Shown: one piece after another, positions 8,785-20,850 of the stretch
Layout of the letters: each line of letters opens with the position of its first letter
Numbering within the stretch: the stretch's first letter is position 1
Made by a program: the position numbers and the translations under genes
The notes under the pieces: generated by a model
The model's database searches: none
Told to the model about the DNA's origin: nothing
The model's input: only the letters and a program-made list of their open reading frames with translations
Source: Gari tellinella
Lineage: Eukaryota; Mollusca; Bivalvia; Cardiida; Psammobiidae
NCBI GenBank assembly: GCA_922989275.2
Contig: OV277862.1
Coordinates: 62,819,832 to 62,883,831, forward strand
Direction of reading: 5' to 3'
DNA: 64,000 bases

Positions 8785-10301
8785 TGAGGCTTATATCTTA
8801 CTTAAAACACGTTTCTGAAAACATCAAATATTTCAATGAAAGCCATACGTTTGTATATTCAAACCTATATGTGATAGTTTAATATTTTCTTCTTAAAATA
8901 AAATCAAATTCATAAGTTTAAAATATAAGCCTATTGGCCCCTTATCATTTACACGGGTGATCAGCCCTGTGGTGTACGAGGACCTTGATTTGCACGTGCC
9001 TTTCGCCTCGGTAATATTGTATTGCCGCGTGTTGTGCACTCATTACCAATAAAAATGTCGGAACGTGTAGACGAGGTATTCACATTTTCTGGATACTAAC
9101 ATAGTGGACAAGTTTACAGTGAATTGGATATTATTGAAACGGAAATAAGCATATCCACATAGGGAACCCCAATTTATGCTTCTCAAACTGTGTAGACCCT
9201 ACACAGTCGCACGGTTTGTCAGAATCGTAACCCTTTTCAGGCTCAAATACCGTCTACTTTAAAAAATGGCATCTGCTTAGATATTCACCTTTTGATAAGT
9301 TCTTAAACAAAAGAAACAGAGGTCCTTCTAGACAGACCCTTTATTTTGCAAAAAAATTGTACCATTTCACGTTCATAATTTTTGGTGTTTTTTTTAGTGG
9401 TGAAAGCAACCTTGGTTGGCCATTCGAAATAACAAATGATAAACATTCACGCAATTATACGCCCTATTTAATTTGTTTTAAAGAAACAGCAGAAAAGTGT
9501 TGAACAGCATGTTCTTGTCAGATGTAGTTGCTTCTGATGAGAAGCTAAACTGTTAATAAATGCCTGTTGTAGTCGATTCTAGTAGAATAAGGGTTTCGAC
9601 CGTTGTCAGGGTCACACGTGGGACAAATGTCCAATTTGATAATAGTGTAGATCATGCTTAAATGCCGCTCGGGAAAGTTTAAGTGCTTGTTCTATTCTTG
9701 GTCTGCACTGTTGGCAATGTGATCAGCAAATGTTGTTCATATGAATATCCACGTTAGCCGGGACAAAGATTTGCAATGTTGAACGTTTGTTTTTCTGTTT
9801 AATGACAAGTACAAAATATAATGTAGTTTGCTCCTATTCGCAATGTAGGTAAACAGTGTCGAGCAATTCGAATACTTTATCGTCTCTAGTCCAAATAATT
9901 AGGATACGTGATAAATCTATCGTCCAAATTCACTTGCTAAAATCCCATAGTAAATGCAAAACAGTCAAAACTTGCGAAACTTGCTACTGAAAAATGATGT
10001 AAAAACGATAAACCCTGGTTTCGCTAAAAATGTAAAATGTTAAAAAACACACACTATGACGAACATGAAAGGATAACGTTCCGGGGTCTTTCTAGAAAAA
10101 CGTTGTCGTCTTAGGCTCTGAAATTGAGTTTGGTACACACTGCCACATATTGTATAATATAATACTGCTTAAAAATGTTGAAGATGCTTGTAAGTGTCTT
10201 GAACAGTCATCGTGTCTTTAAAGCGGTATTTGTTCTTGATCTACTCTGTTTGCAAAGCAATACATGTAAGTCTGGTTCTGTCATGACACTGCTAAAATAC
10301 A
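8785..10301. other. No gene or recognised repeat
   Basis: AT-rich sequence with no long frame, no coding exon and no tandem structure that I can support on either strand. Confidence 0.5.
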
Positions 10302-11003
10302 GTAAACCCTCTCTATTACGACCACTAAAATAAATAGGACTAACTGATTGTATAACAGTCAGTTGACAGCTTAAAGCAAGATGAGAGTAAAATAGAAAGC
10401 TCCTATAGGAGCTTTTAGTTTTAATGTTACTTTACTTTAAGAAGTCACCTGTCTTATACTTAAAAAGTACAGTGGAGAATACGTTATTCTTTTTTAAATA
10501 CACGCGTTTACGCTGAAACTATTATTTCCAATTCCAGAACCAGGCCAGATTCCGGGTTTTCCGGCGTCTGACTTGGCTCAGATTTAAATAAGTAGTCAGA
10601 ATTGTCAACAAGCTGTCATTTTCTCCATTTTAACGCAATGCGTTGGCGTTTCATTTACGTTTAAACGGAAAAGAATAAGATCTTCTCCAATATACAGTGG
10701 AGAAAAGTTTTCTCAGAAAACGTTAATCTTTCCCGTTTAATGCAAACGAAACGCAAACAGAAATCGCTCAAATGTAGGAAAATACCATTTTCTGACATTT
10801 TTAATTATTGTTTTTTAATCTGAGTGGCAAACAGTTTAGGGCCTGATCAGACGCCGGGTTACCCGGCGTCTGATCAGGCTTCAAACTGTTTGCAAGGAAA
10901 TAATAGTTTTAGCGTAAACGCGTTTATTGGCAAAGAGTAACGTTAAAAAATATCCACTGTAGTTCACACACAATTTATTGGTCGAAATAGAGAGGTTTTA
11001 CTT
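10302..11003. mobile_element. MITE family C copy split by a family F insertion
   Basis: The left part begins TACAGTAAACCCTCTCTATTACGACCACT and includes the AGCTCCTATAGGAGCT palindrome centre. The right end is GGTCGAAATAGAGAGGTTTTACTTTAT. Between them, at a TA, sits the 490-bp family F element (10470-10959). The C termini resemble pogo/Tigger-type Tc1-mariner ends (CAGTAAAACCTCTC). Confidence 0.75.
10470..10959. mobile_element. MITE family F, TA-flanked
   Basis: Starts CAGTGGAGAAT and ends ATATCCACTG, flanked by TA on both sides, as in Tc1/mariner-type insertion. Inside are TTTACGCTGAAACTATTATTTCC and its inverted partner near the other end, and a perfect palindrome GACGCCGGGTTACCCGGCGTC near 10850-10870. 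A second CAGTGGAGAAA start at about 10697 suggests an internal rearrangement. Confidence 0.7.
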
Positions 11004-11061
11004 TATTTTTGTGTGTCTCACAAGCCAATACAATATTAGTGTGTAGTACAATATTAGCTTG

Positions 11062-11135
11062 CTTACCGTACCGTATTTATGCACGTGCAGTCCAATATTA
11101 GTAATATTGGACTGCTCGTGCACAAATACGGTACG
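11062..11135. repeat. Palindrome, ~34-bp arms
   Basis: ACCGTACCGTATTTATGCACG at the left is mirrored by CGTGCACAAATACGGTACGGT at the right, around AATATTAGTAATATT. One or two arm mismatches. Probably a short fold-back element. Confidence 0.85.
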
Positions 11136-11702
11136 GTGAGCGGGAATACACTATTGATACCCGTCCAGTATTGAAAACGACAGTACTGCGAGGACAATAG
11201 AATGACGTCATCATCGTGTTTTAAATTGTAATAAACATTGCCGAACAGAGCACAGGCAATTGTGCATAAGTAGGCGGGTAGTGTTTGACACTATGATAGT
11301 TTACAAAGTAACCCGTGTAAACGTTATGTACATGTGATTGGCTAATCTTTATTCGAGCGACGGTTAACCACGTGCACAGCGTCTCGTGCACGTGGAGCTT
11401 AATGATTATTTGTGTAAGTTACTGTAATAGGGAACGTTGGATACGTGCAAGTACAGTCGAGTATTGTGATTAGGATTTATAAGCATGTTGGTGGATTATG
11501 ATGTTGATGCATTGGTAAGTTGAATTCGTTTCCTTTATATTTATTTCCTGTTTTGACACACTGCGTTGGGATTTCATGTGACTCTAGCAGTTAAAATTGG
11601 TGGAAAACAAAGTAAGCAATAAGTAAAATTCTGTGTTGATAATAAACACTTAATACATAGTTAACAGGCATATTTAAGAACATTAATCGGGCAATTTGCC
11701 AT
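11136..11702. other. No gene recognised
   Basis: AT-rich sequence with no supported frame, tRNA or tandem repeat. Confidence 0.45.
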
Positions 11703-11704
11703 TC

Positions 11705-11736
<32 letters not shown>

Positions 11737-11895
11737 GAGACAGACAGACAGACAGACAGACAGAGAGGGAGAGAGAGACAGAGAGAAATAGATGGAGAGA
11801 GAGACAGACAGAGAGAGAGAAAGAGAGACAGACAGAGAGAGAAAAAAAGAGAGATGGAGAAAGGGAGAGAACGAGAGAGAGGGAGAGAGGGGTGA
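11703..11895. repeat. (GA)n / (GACA)n microsatellite
   Basis: Purine-only dinucleotide and tetranucleotide repeats (GAGA, GACAGACA, GGGAGAGA). The minus-strand Ser/Leu-rich frames here are artefacts of the repeat. It lies directly downstream of the LINE fragment. Confidence 0.95.
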
Positions 11896-11968
11896 AGACA
11901 TGGGGAGAGACCGGGTGCCGCTGTCTGCTTGTATTTGAGTGTGTACATGGGTTTAATTCTAACTGGCA

Positions 11969-12948
11969 TCATCGTTTTACATGTTTTAACAGATAAGAGG
12001 CAAAATTGCTTATGATATTTAAATTGTCGGTGTTTTTCTGGTTATATAGAGCAATAACAACTGATAGGTCATCACTTTTTCTAATAAATGGTGTTATTTG
12101 TTGTCGTTGGATTACAAATTTGTTACAATGTAGCAGATAATGACATTCGTCACCTATTCTGTTTTGATCGCATAGTTCACATACTCTATTTTTTAAAGCA
12201 GTTCCATTCCATCTGCCGGTTTCTACTGGAAAACTGTGATTAGCAGTGCGCAATTTATAGACTGGGATAGCTTTAGACAGTGGTAGTGACTTAAAATATT
12301 GTTCAAAGTTTAATTCTGATTTAAAGCTACTGTAAAATCTTCCTTTATTTGACAGGGTCATCTGTGTTCTCCAGTTTTGGATATTTTGGTCTATTAATGT
12401 ACGTTTTATCTGAAAGCGGATATTATTTGAATGTATGTTTAACTGGTTAAGCCAGATATCAGAATGGCCTGTTGAATCAAGAATGTATTTAACTTTCGTT
12501 AACCATTTATACTCGTGTGTATGGTATTTTACAATAAACTGGTAAACTAGTTTAGAGTACTTTTCATCTTTTGACGTTATAATTCTGTTCCAGAACCCTA
12601 TAAGTCTAGTAAATATTGTAATTGTTAGAGGATGTCTTCCCAATTCGCCATATAGCATATACAAGGGAGTGCTTTTTCTTGAGTAAGTTATTTTTCTTAG
12701 GAACTGTCTGTGTACTTGCTCAATAATTTTGAGATCTTCATATGCCCATATTTCGCAGCCGTAAGTTAAAATGGGAACAACTGTATGATCAAATAGTTTA
12801 ATTACCAAATCAGGTGGGAGGTCAAGGTTTTTTGCCCGGATATAAAGTAAATTCATAGCCTTCTTTGCTTGTGCTACATTATGTTTTCTCGCTTCTAAAA
12901 ATGATCCGTTATTAGAGAAAATACACCTTGTACATATGGAGATTTCTT
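11969..12948 (-). pseudogene. 5'-truncated LINE reverse transcriptase, C-terminal part
   Basis: The 295-residue frame from the first ATG extends upstream without a stop to about 12948. It matches the region after the RT palm in non-LTR retrotransposons: an LEARKHNVAQAKKAM-like thumb start, then VVPILTYGCEIW (the common LINE motif PxLxYGxExW), then a conserved LRKI...YGELGR segment. A C-terminal CELCDQ...H...HC zinc-like motif follows. The catalytic RT palm and endonuclease are absent, as expected for 5' truncation. The family (CR1/RTE-like) is not resolved. Confidence 0.8.
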
Positions 12949-13815
12949 TAAATTGTTATACCAAAGACATTATTAAAGTATTATCGGCCATTAGATTATT
13001 ACAAGTTAATACCTGATCAATCGCAAAGGAAATTGGCGTTTTTTTCATGATCTGGAATGTCACTGTAAAATGATCAGTTACTATCTTTAAATATCAATTC
13101 TATATTTCTTTGGTGATTCCATCACGCATATCTCTTGGATAATCATTAATGTGTGGATCATCTTTCTTAGTTTCAGTTTACAAATAATGAATTTGTTTCA
13201 TTTTTTTAAAAAAATAAACTGAAAAATCCAAAATGTTTCTTATCCGGTACATGCCATGTTTTATTCAAATAAAACGAAGTCAATCAATTCCCAATACATT
13301 TACATCTGTATTACACAAAAAATAAACTTAAACAATCTTTGGAATTAAATATAAATCTAAAACTTTAAAACTGAAAAAAAGAAAGATTTAGTGACAATTC
13401 TACGGCGCATGTCTCTTAGATAAAATGTTGTTCTTTTATGTCGGCATTTCACTTTTAAAAGTTTGCATATTGTTTATAATCATTTATGTATGTATTTTAA
13501 AGGGACTCGCAACCGGATGGTGTACTTGTCAAAATAAAATAAAATACTCAAATAAAAGCAAATTTGTGGCATTATTTGGCTTCTGACATTAAAAAAATAT
13601 GATCAGTCCAAAAAAAGTCTCAAGAATCGTCACCGAATCTTAGATTTTTAGATATTTTCCATCGTTTTTCTATACCGACTAGTAGACGGTATAGTTGTTG
13701 TTGTTGCTTCTCTACACGGGCTCAGACATAAACACGAGCCGAATTACGAAGTTGTATGCACTTTCGATGGCTACACATTGAAATACGTTAAATCGATCCT
13801 AGATAAACGGATAGT
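12949..13815. other. No gene recognised
   Basis: AT-rich sequence beyond the truncation point of the LINE fragment. No frame, tRNA or repeat can be supported. Confidence 0.45.
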
Positions 13816-13905
13816 TTCCGTGGTCCATTGGTCTAAGCGGTTTCCCCTATTTTGCCTTCTGTCCGCCAATGCCGGGCCCCGGGTTCGAATCCCACCAGAG
13901 ACCAA
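13816..13905 (+). pseudogene. tRNA-like sequence (SINE head or tRNA pseudogene)
   Basis: Has an A-box-like TGGTCCATTGGTCTAAGCGG and a B box GGGTTCGAATCCC, at a spacing fitting a tRNA with a longer variable region, followed by an oligo-T terminator-like run. The first seven bases do not pair with the 3' end (AGAGACC), so the acceptor stem is not intact. Confidence 0.5.
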
Positions 13906-14035
13906 TATTTTTTTTTATTGAAATACATTTTTTTAAACAGAATTTCTTATCCTAAACTAATTCTTTACCATTTATATAAGCGTTTGACACATATTTACAA
14001 ATTACTATTTTTAATGCACCATCTGGTTGCGAGTC

Positions 14036-14880
14036 GCTTTAAATGACAAGTTTTATTCATATCTTATCTAGTCCGTCAATTCCCAATATATCTACACAGC
14101 GTCAGTCAAAAATCGCTCTAATCTTAAGTCGTCAGTGTTTTTCAGCCTAGTCATTTGACAGTCGTCAGTTTTTTCCCTCTTTGCTTAAGTCGTCAGCAAA
14201 ATGCTACTACATGTACATGTATATTTAAGTGGTGAGTGTTTTTGGCCTAGTCATTGGCCAAGTGCATTATGTTCAAGTGTAGCTAAGACTCTAACATCAT
14301 CAGCTAAAACTAAAATATTGACTTGAAAAAAAAAAGAAAATTTAAAATCATGAGTCAGTCACACTTCACTGGTGAATGTCTCTTTGTCAAAGTTTTTCTT
14401 TCTTTTTATTTTAAACTCAATTTTTGATTCTTTAAATAACCCAAATTTAAAATGACAAGTTTTATTCATATCTAATCTGGTCCGTCAATTCCCAATATAT
14501 CTACACAGCGTCAGTCAAAAATCGTTTTAATCTTAAGTCGTCAGTGTTTTTCAGCCTAGTCATTTGACAGCCGTCAGTATTTTCCCTCTTTGCTTAAGTC
14601 GTCAGCAAAATGCTATTATCTTTAAGTGGTGACCGTGAGTGTTTTTGGGCCTAGTCATTGGCGAAGTGCATGATGTTCAAGTGTAGCTAAGAGCCTAAGA
14701 CTCTAACATCATCAGCTAAAACCAAAATATTGACTTGAAATTTTTTTTAAAAAAATGAAATAAAATTTTAAAATTTAAAATTCATGAGTCAGTCACACTT
14801 CACTGGCGAATGTCTCTTTGTCAAAGTTTTTCTTTCTTTTTATTCTAATCTCAATTTTTGATTCTTTAAATTAACCAAAA
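14036..14880. repeat. ~410-bp direct tandem repeat, two copies
   Basis: Copies begin AAATGACAAGTTTTATTCATATC at about 14041 and 14451. They share AGCGTCAGTCAAAAATCG, TTAAGTCGTCAGTGTTTTTC and TCAGTCACACTTCACTGG. A third, diverged partial copy follows near 15122-15290 (ATGACTTCTTTTATTCATC, CAGCGTCAGTG-like). Recurring GTCGTCAG / GTCAGC words suggest an older, shorter subrepeat. Confidence 0.85.
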
Positions 14881-15329
14881 TTTTAAATTTTAAATTTAAA
14901 TTTTAATTTAAATTTTATGTAGATATACACGGCAGTGGCGGATGTATCCCTTAAACTTATGTGAATTTTTCGTCGTTCGTTTTAAAATTCATACATACAC
15001 AATACATTCACAAATTCACATTCTTCATACATTCACAATTTCATTCTTTTAACATTAATCTTACATCCATATTTGATATTAAACTTCAAAATAAATAACT
15101 CCGTTTCAATTTACTCTTTGTAAAATGACTTCTTTTATTCATCTCTTACTGTATTCAGTCAATATTCCTACTTCATTTACATAGCGTCAGTGATTTGCTA
15201 TATATTTTAACTCGTCAGTCAAATCACTATATGCCTTTGTTGTCAGCAAAATTCAACGATATCTTTGTTGTCAGCCTAAGGCGTCAGTAAATTACCCCGA
15301 CCCAGCCAATTCAAATGCCCCCCCCCCCC

Positions 15330-15950
15330 CCCTCCTAGATAGTCAACAGAAACAATGCCACAGACTGACAGAACGGGGGAAAGAATTGGCTAGTTAAAAC
15401 TTTACCCTTCCATATACAGTATAGTCGAAGGATACAATTCTGCAGACTGAGAGAGAGGTGGGAAGAATTTGCTAGCCAAAACTCCACCCCTAGATAGTCA
15501 ACAGATACAATGCCAGATGGACAGAGGAGGGGGGGGGGGGATTGGCTAGTCAAAATTTCCCCCCTCAATATATAGTCAAAGGATACAATTCCGCAGACTA
15601 AGAGGGGGGGGGGGGGGGATAGAGAATTGGCTAGCCAAATCTCAAAGGATACAATTCGACAGACTGACAGAGAGAGAGGAAAGAGTTGGCTAGCCAAACC
15701 CCACCTCCAAGATGGTCAAAGGATACAATTCAACAGACTGACAGAGAAGGGGGAAAGAATTGGCTTGCCAAAAATCCCCCCTCCATCATATAGTCAAAGG
15801 ATAAAATTCCATAGACTGAGACAGAGGGGGTAAACATTGGCTCCCCCCTCCTAGATAGTCAAATGATAAAATTCCACAGACTAATAGAGAGAGGGGAGGG
15901 GGGGGGGGGGGGGGGGGGGAGAGAATTGGCTAGTCAAAACAAAGAAATGG
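15330..15950. repeat. ~80-bp minisatellite with poly-G expansions
   Basis: About eight degenerate units carry ATAGTCAAAGGATACAATTC, then CAGACTGA(C)AGAG, a G-run, then AATTGGCTAG(C/T)CAAAA and a C-rich end. Spacing between unit starts is roughly 65-85 bp. The G-runs reach about 20 bases (15896-15920). Confidence 0.85.
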
Positions 15951-16064
15951 CTAGACAGGGAGTTCCATGGTCGAATCGGAAAGAAATGGCCAGCCAGAAG
16001 TTTCCAATATCACAGACATACAAGGAAATAAATGACTAGTTAAAAGTATCCTGCATTGCCAAAT

Positions 16065-16122
16065 TTTAGGGTGTGTGTGTGTGTGTGTGGGGGGGGGGGG
16101 GTGGGGGGGGGGGGGGGGGGGG
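16065..16122. repeat. (GT)n followed by long poly-G
   Basis: A GTGTGT run passes into nearly pure G to 16122. Low-complexity sequence and potential G-quadruplex. Confidence 0.9.
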
Positions 16123-17599
16123 TGACTGCTACACCAGGTTGATTCTCAATGCAAGGTCAAACTTTTAAGACATACTGAAATAACCATTCAAAGATAAAAT
16201 AGTTTTAGTCATGCTGTGTTACTCTAAAGATGGTCCCAAGTAAAGCTTTAGACCCAGATCTAGGTCTAAACATGCAAATGCTAATACATCCACCACTTTA
16301 ACCTAAGGTAAACAAGAGGGCCATGTCCCACAAGTCGCTCACCTGAGAACATTGTCCCTAAGCTGAATGGGCAAGACAATATTGTGATACATGTATATAT
16401 AGCTATAAAAGAGTTTTAAAGGTTTTCCTATTTAAGTCTATATAAAACTGATAAGCCCCAGGGGCAGGGTCAAATTTGATCAAGGGGTCATAATAAACAA
16501 TCTTGGTAGAGGACCATAAAGAAAAGCTACAGGTCAAATATAAATGATCTGGGCCTTACAGTTTAAGAGAATAAGATTTTTTAAGGTTTTCTTATAACAA
16601 GAGCCCCATGGGGCATATGTCGCTCACCTGAGAATAGCTGTACATCAAAATGGAGATAATGATTTAAGTCCAGGACGGGGTCATTTTTTACCCGAGGGGC
16701 ATAATTTGAACAATCTTGATAGAGGACCTGTAGATGATGCTATGTTCCAAATATCTAAGATCAGGGTACTAGGGTTCTAGACAAGAAGATTTTTTTTAAG
16801 TTAATCTATTTTTAGCTCCTATGACCTACATATGCAACAGACTGGAACCATTTGAACAAAATAGATAAAGGACATCTAGAAGTAACACCATGCCGAATAT
16901 CAAAGCTCTGGCTATATTAGCTTCAGACAAGAAGACGTATGAAAACTGTGACCCCCGGAGTGGGGCTAATTTTGACCCCAGGGGCATAATTTGTACAAAC
17001 TTGATAGAGGACCTGTAGATGATATGCAATCGACCAGAACCATTTGAACCTTATTGGTATAGGACATCTAAAAGTGTCACCAAGCCAGATATCAAAGCTC
17101 TGGCCATATTAGTTTCAGAGGAGAGGACATTTGAAAATTTCACTATATAACTCTATGTTAAACTGTGACCCCCTGGGCGGGGCCAATTTTGACCCCAGGG
17201 GCATAGTTTGTAGTTTGATAGAGGACCTGTAGATGATGCTATGTGACAAATGTCTAAGATCTGGCCCTTGTAGTTTCAGACAAGAAGATTTTTTAAGATT
17301 TCCTTATTTTTTCACTTGGTTGCCATGGCAACCAGAGTTCTACATTGTTTTTAATTCTTTGAACAATTTTGAAAGAACTTGACCCAAGGAACATTCGTGT
17401 AAAGTTTGGTTGAAATCTTTTCAGCGGTATATGAGGAGATGTCATTTGAAGCAATTGTTAAAGACAACAATGACTGTATAAAGTGAAATATTTTCTTCTG
17501 TGGAAGAATAAATTAAAGACATAAAAAAGAATATGTATGGGTTAATAGGTTAATAAATAGCATTATTTACATTTTCTAAATATAAGAAACTATATGTAA

Positions 17600-17690
17600 A
17601 TGAGTGGCAAATAGTTTGGATCCAGATTAGAAGCAGCATTATGTGGCATCTGACCTGGATCCATACTGTTTATGGCCAAGAATTAATTGT
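17600..17690. mobile_element. MITE family E core, palindromic
   Basis: AGTTTGGATCCAGATTAGA is mirrored by TCTGACCTGGATCCATACT around GCAGCATTATGTGGC. Nearly the same core recurs at 17985-18060, about 385 bp on, with the same TATAAGAAAATATGTAAATGAGTGGCAAATAG flank, so part of the unit is duplicated. Confidence 0.7.
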
Positions 17691-17984
17691 GGACTGATAG
17701 ACAGAAAGATAAACAAAACACAAACAAACAAACAGACAGACCAAAAGTAATATGCCTCGAACTAAGTTGTGCTTGAGCATAAAATAGCAGACATCACTTT
17801 CATTTCTGTTATGTATCTCAGTGACCTGAGTTCAGAGCTAGCTATGGGTCAGTTATGCAATTGGAGACGGTCTCAGAGAGAAATGACTATTATTATGCTG
17901 AACTGTTGTCTGCTCCAAATGTTTGTATGTGAAATATGTAAAAAATAATAACTTATATTTTCTAAATATAAGAAAATATGTAAA

Positions 17985-18060
17985 TGAGTGGCAAATAGTT
18001 TAGATCCAGATTAGATGCAGCATTATGTGGCATCTGACCTGGATCCAAACTGTTTGCAAA
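17985..18060. mobile_element. MITE family E core, second copy
   Basis: Same palindromic core as at 17600-17690, ending GGATCCAAACTGTTTGC. The shared flanks indicate local duplication. Confidence 0.7.
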
Positions 18061-18522
18061 AATGTTGCATTTAGTATAAGGGTAGCTTCTTAGCCTGGAA
18101 GATACAATGCGTCTGTATAAAACGGATCATTAGAGAGTTTTTACTGTCAGACCTGCATCAAAAAGCACTGATATGGCCAGGGTTGAGTCAAATTTGATCC
18201 TAGGGTTTTGATTTTTTACAATTTTGAAAGTGATTTAGTAGAAGATACTATTCATGCAATATCTAAGGTGTGGGAACAGTGGTTTTTTACAAAAAACTTG
18301 TTTAAAGTTTTTCACTTTTTTTAATAAATTTCAATAAGTAGTCCACTTTAAAGTTTCATTTTAACAATTTCTGTAGAGAAGCATCCAAGGAACACCGTGA
18401 GCAAATTAGTTTTTTCCTCAGACTCGCGGTTTCAGAGGAGTTGTCGCTTGAAGTAAATTTGAACGGACGGACGGACAGACGGACAGACGGACGACGGACG
18501 GCGGGCGATCACAACAGCTCAC

Positions 18523-18553
<31 letters not shown>

Positions 18554-19619
18554 CTAATAAGCCCGAGGGCGGGACCATTTTTGGCCCGAGGGTCATAATT
18601 TGAACAATCTTGGTAGAGGATCACAAGGCAAAGCTATGTGACAAATATTAAAGAACTGGGCCTTACAGTTTCAGAGAAGAAGATTTTTAAAGGTTTTCCT
18701 ATGTAAGTCTATGTAAAGTTGATAAGCACCGGGGCAGGGCCAATTTTGACTCGGAGGTCATAATTTGAACAATCTTGGTAGATGACTATAAGGCAAAGCT
18801 ACATTTCAAATATAAATGATCTGGGCCTTACAGTTTCAGAGTAGAAGATTTTTAAAGGTTTTCCTATGAAAAACTGATAAGCCCAAGGGCAGGCCATTTT
18901 TAAGCCCAGGGGTCAAAATTTGAACAATCTTGGTAGAGGACCATAAAGCAAAGCTATAATTTCAAATTTTAAAGATCTGGGTCTTACAGTTTCAGAGAAG
19001 AAGATTTTTAAAGATTTTCCTATATAAGTCTATGTAAAACTTATAAGCCCCGGGGTGGGGCCAATTTTGACCCGGGGGTCATAATTTGAACAATCTAGGT
19101 AGAGGATCATAAGGCAAAGCTACATGTCAAATATTAATGATCTAGGCCGTACAGTTTCAGAGAAGAAGATTTTCAAAGGTTTTCCTAAGAAAAACTGATA
19201 AGCTCCAGGGCGGGGTGCCATTTTTGGCCCCAGGGTCAAAATTTGAACACTCTTGGCAGAAGATCATTAGGTAATGATACATACAAAATATCAAAGGTCT
19301 GGGCCTTTTGGTTTCTGAGAAGGAGATTTTTAAAGATATTCTTATGCATTAAAAGTTGTCTATACGGTCATGTTAGAAAATCTGGTACCAAAGCAAGGAG
19401 ACTAACTCTAACCAAAAACTTTGAACAACATTTCGTTCCCCCTTGTCACTGATGCTTCTGACCAAGTTTGGTTGAAATCAGGTCAGTGGTTTCTGAGATG
19501 TTGTTTGAAAATGAGGGTGGACGACAGATGACGGACGAAGAGCGGTCACAATAGATCATCCTGAGTGAGCTAAAAACACACAAGGGAAGTATTAGATAAC
19601 AACAAAGAAACCCATTTAA

Positions 19620-19910
19620 GGAGCATTTTTTCTACATTTATTATCATATACGACTATTATTGTACAATATTTACAGAAATTTTTTAATTCTGACCATTGT
19701 TAGCTAAACAGTGGCACATCTATAGCTTGAAGTTCAAAAAAAATCTCTAGCACTTTGGTTTAGCTCTGAGATTCTGCCTAAATGGCAGAGGCTGGGAGCC
19801 AAACAAAAGTGTTAGAGACTATGCTTGAATTTCGAAATCTAAAAAATAAATCTACTCAATAAATAATGTCTTCAAAACTAGTTGCAGGCTATTGGGTGAA
19901 GGGCTAATAT
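19620..19910. other. No gene recognised
   Basis: Contains a weak inverted pair: CACATCTATAGCTTGAAGTTC against a GAATTTCGAAATC-type end. Otherwise non-descript AT-rich DNA. Confidence 0.4.
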
Positions 19911-19914
19911 TCAA

Positions 19915-20049
19915 GGCCTGGGTCCAAGGTTATAAAGCTTTTGAGTTGAGTCTGAAGTCATTCTCAAGCATTTGATTGGTCAGATTTGAGCCTAGGCTCA
20001 AATCGGGCCACTCAGACTCAACCTAAACGCTTTATAACCTTGGAGCCTG
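19915..20049. mobile_element. Fold-back element family G
   Basis: Ends AGGCCTGGGTCCAAGGTTATAAAGC and GCTTTATAACCTTGGAGCC are inverted repeats. The centre has TTTGAGCCTAGGCTCAAAT and an outer AGTTGAGTCTGA / TCAGACTCAAC pair. A second copy is at 26964-27119. Confidence 0.8.
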
Positions 20050-20204
20050 AAATCCCTACCCAGCCTGAAAATTAGCAGTTCTAAATAATCATACAGAAAC
20101 AAAATTCATCACAAAGTTGGACACATATATTATTATAATGCCTATCACAGTCTTGTAATATTCAGGATGATTGAAAAGTAGTTGAGACAATACATACCCT
20201 CCCA

Positions 20205-20420
20205 TTAACTCTTTGCACCCTAGCGGCGGATATACCTACCAGAGTGATTACCTTTGCAAACAGTTTGGATCCAGATGTAACGGGCCGTCTCATCAGGATC
20301 CAAACTGTTTGCCATTCTGACACTGAATTTAAAAAGAAAATTAGAAAATTCATATTTTAGAATGATAGCAGATGACAATTTGTTGCAGACGAAAATATTA
20401 CCCAGCATGCAAAGAGTTAA
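20205..20420. mobile_element. MITE family E, TTAA-flanked complete copy
   Basis: TTAACTCTTTGCA at the left and TGCAAAGAGTTAA at the right give 13-bp perfect terminal inverted repeats including TTAA. The off-centre palindrome has CAAACAGTTTGGATCCAGATG and ATCAGGATCCAAACTGTTTG arms. Confidence 0.85.
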
Positions 20421-20850
20421 GTATGCAAGAAAATCCCAAAATACCTATTCAGCATCATTCTTCCAAATAAGTGTACAGTCTAATAATTGCCATTAACTCT
20501 TTCAAAACTATGGACCTATTTAAAATATACTCTTTACATTTATCAGTTTAAAATATACTCATTACATTTGCAAACAGTATAGACCCAGATCAGAGGGTTC
20601 CTACAGGAGCCCTCTGATCAGGGTCGGCACTGTTTGTAATTTTGCAAAATATTGTACAAACAACTTTATATAGCCCATTACCCCATAGCCTGTTTCTAGT
20701 TTTGAAAATTCTGCTTTGCTTTCAGCCTGCTTTAAGCTAACATCTGCTAAATATAGAAAATGATTTTTATTTAACATGTTTATGACTGTATAAATTGGGA
20801 CTTTTTTCTTCATGAGGAATAAACTAGAATGGCTATCACTAAAGGTGATA

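Larger units (their letters stand above)
16308..19575. mobile_element. Multi-copy bivalve-type interspersed repeat, tandem units
   Basis: Ten or more imperfect units of ~170-220 bp carry the words CATAATTTGAACAATCTTGG, TAGAGGACC, GGGCCTTACAGTTTCAGAG, AAGATTTTTAAAGG and CCTATATAAGTCTATGTAAA. Ends carry GTCGCTCACCTGAGAA (16333, 16620) and the inverted partner CCTTCGGCTCAGGTGAGCTAAA (about 18528-18548). An (ACGG)n run at 18465-18500 precedes that end. These words recur widely in bivalve DNA in my recollection. No coding frame is seen. Two family E MITEs are nested inside. Confidence 0.7.

Noticed and set aside
11661..11972. Minus-strand Ser/Leu-rich frames of 72 and 103 codons
   Set aside because: They are translations of the (GA)n microsatellite.
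13816..13905. Functional tRNA-Leu or tRNA-Ser
   Set aside because: Box sequences are present, but the acceptor stem does not pair.
14880..14925. AT-only palindrome as a functional hairpin
   Set aside because: The AAATTTTAAATTT run is expected in low-complexity AT DNA; arms carry no information beyond composition.
15335..15833. Frames of 120 and 68 codons on both strands
   Set aside because: Products of the ~80-bp minisatellite; no start context or homology.
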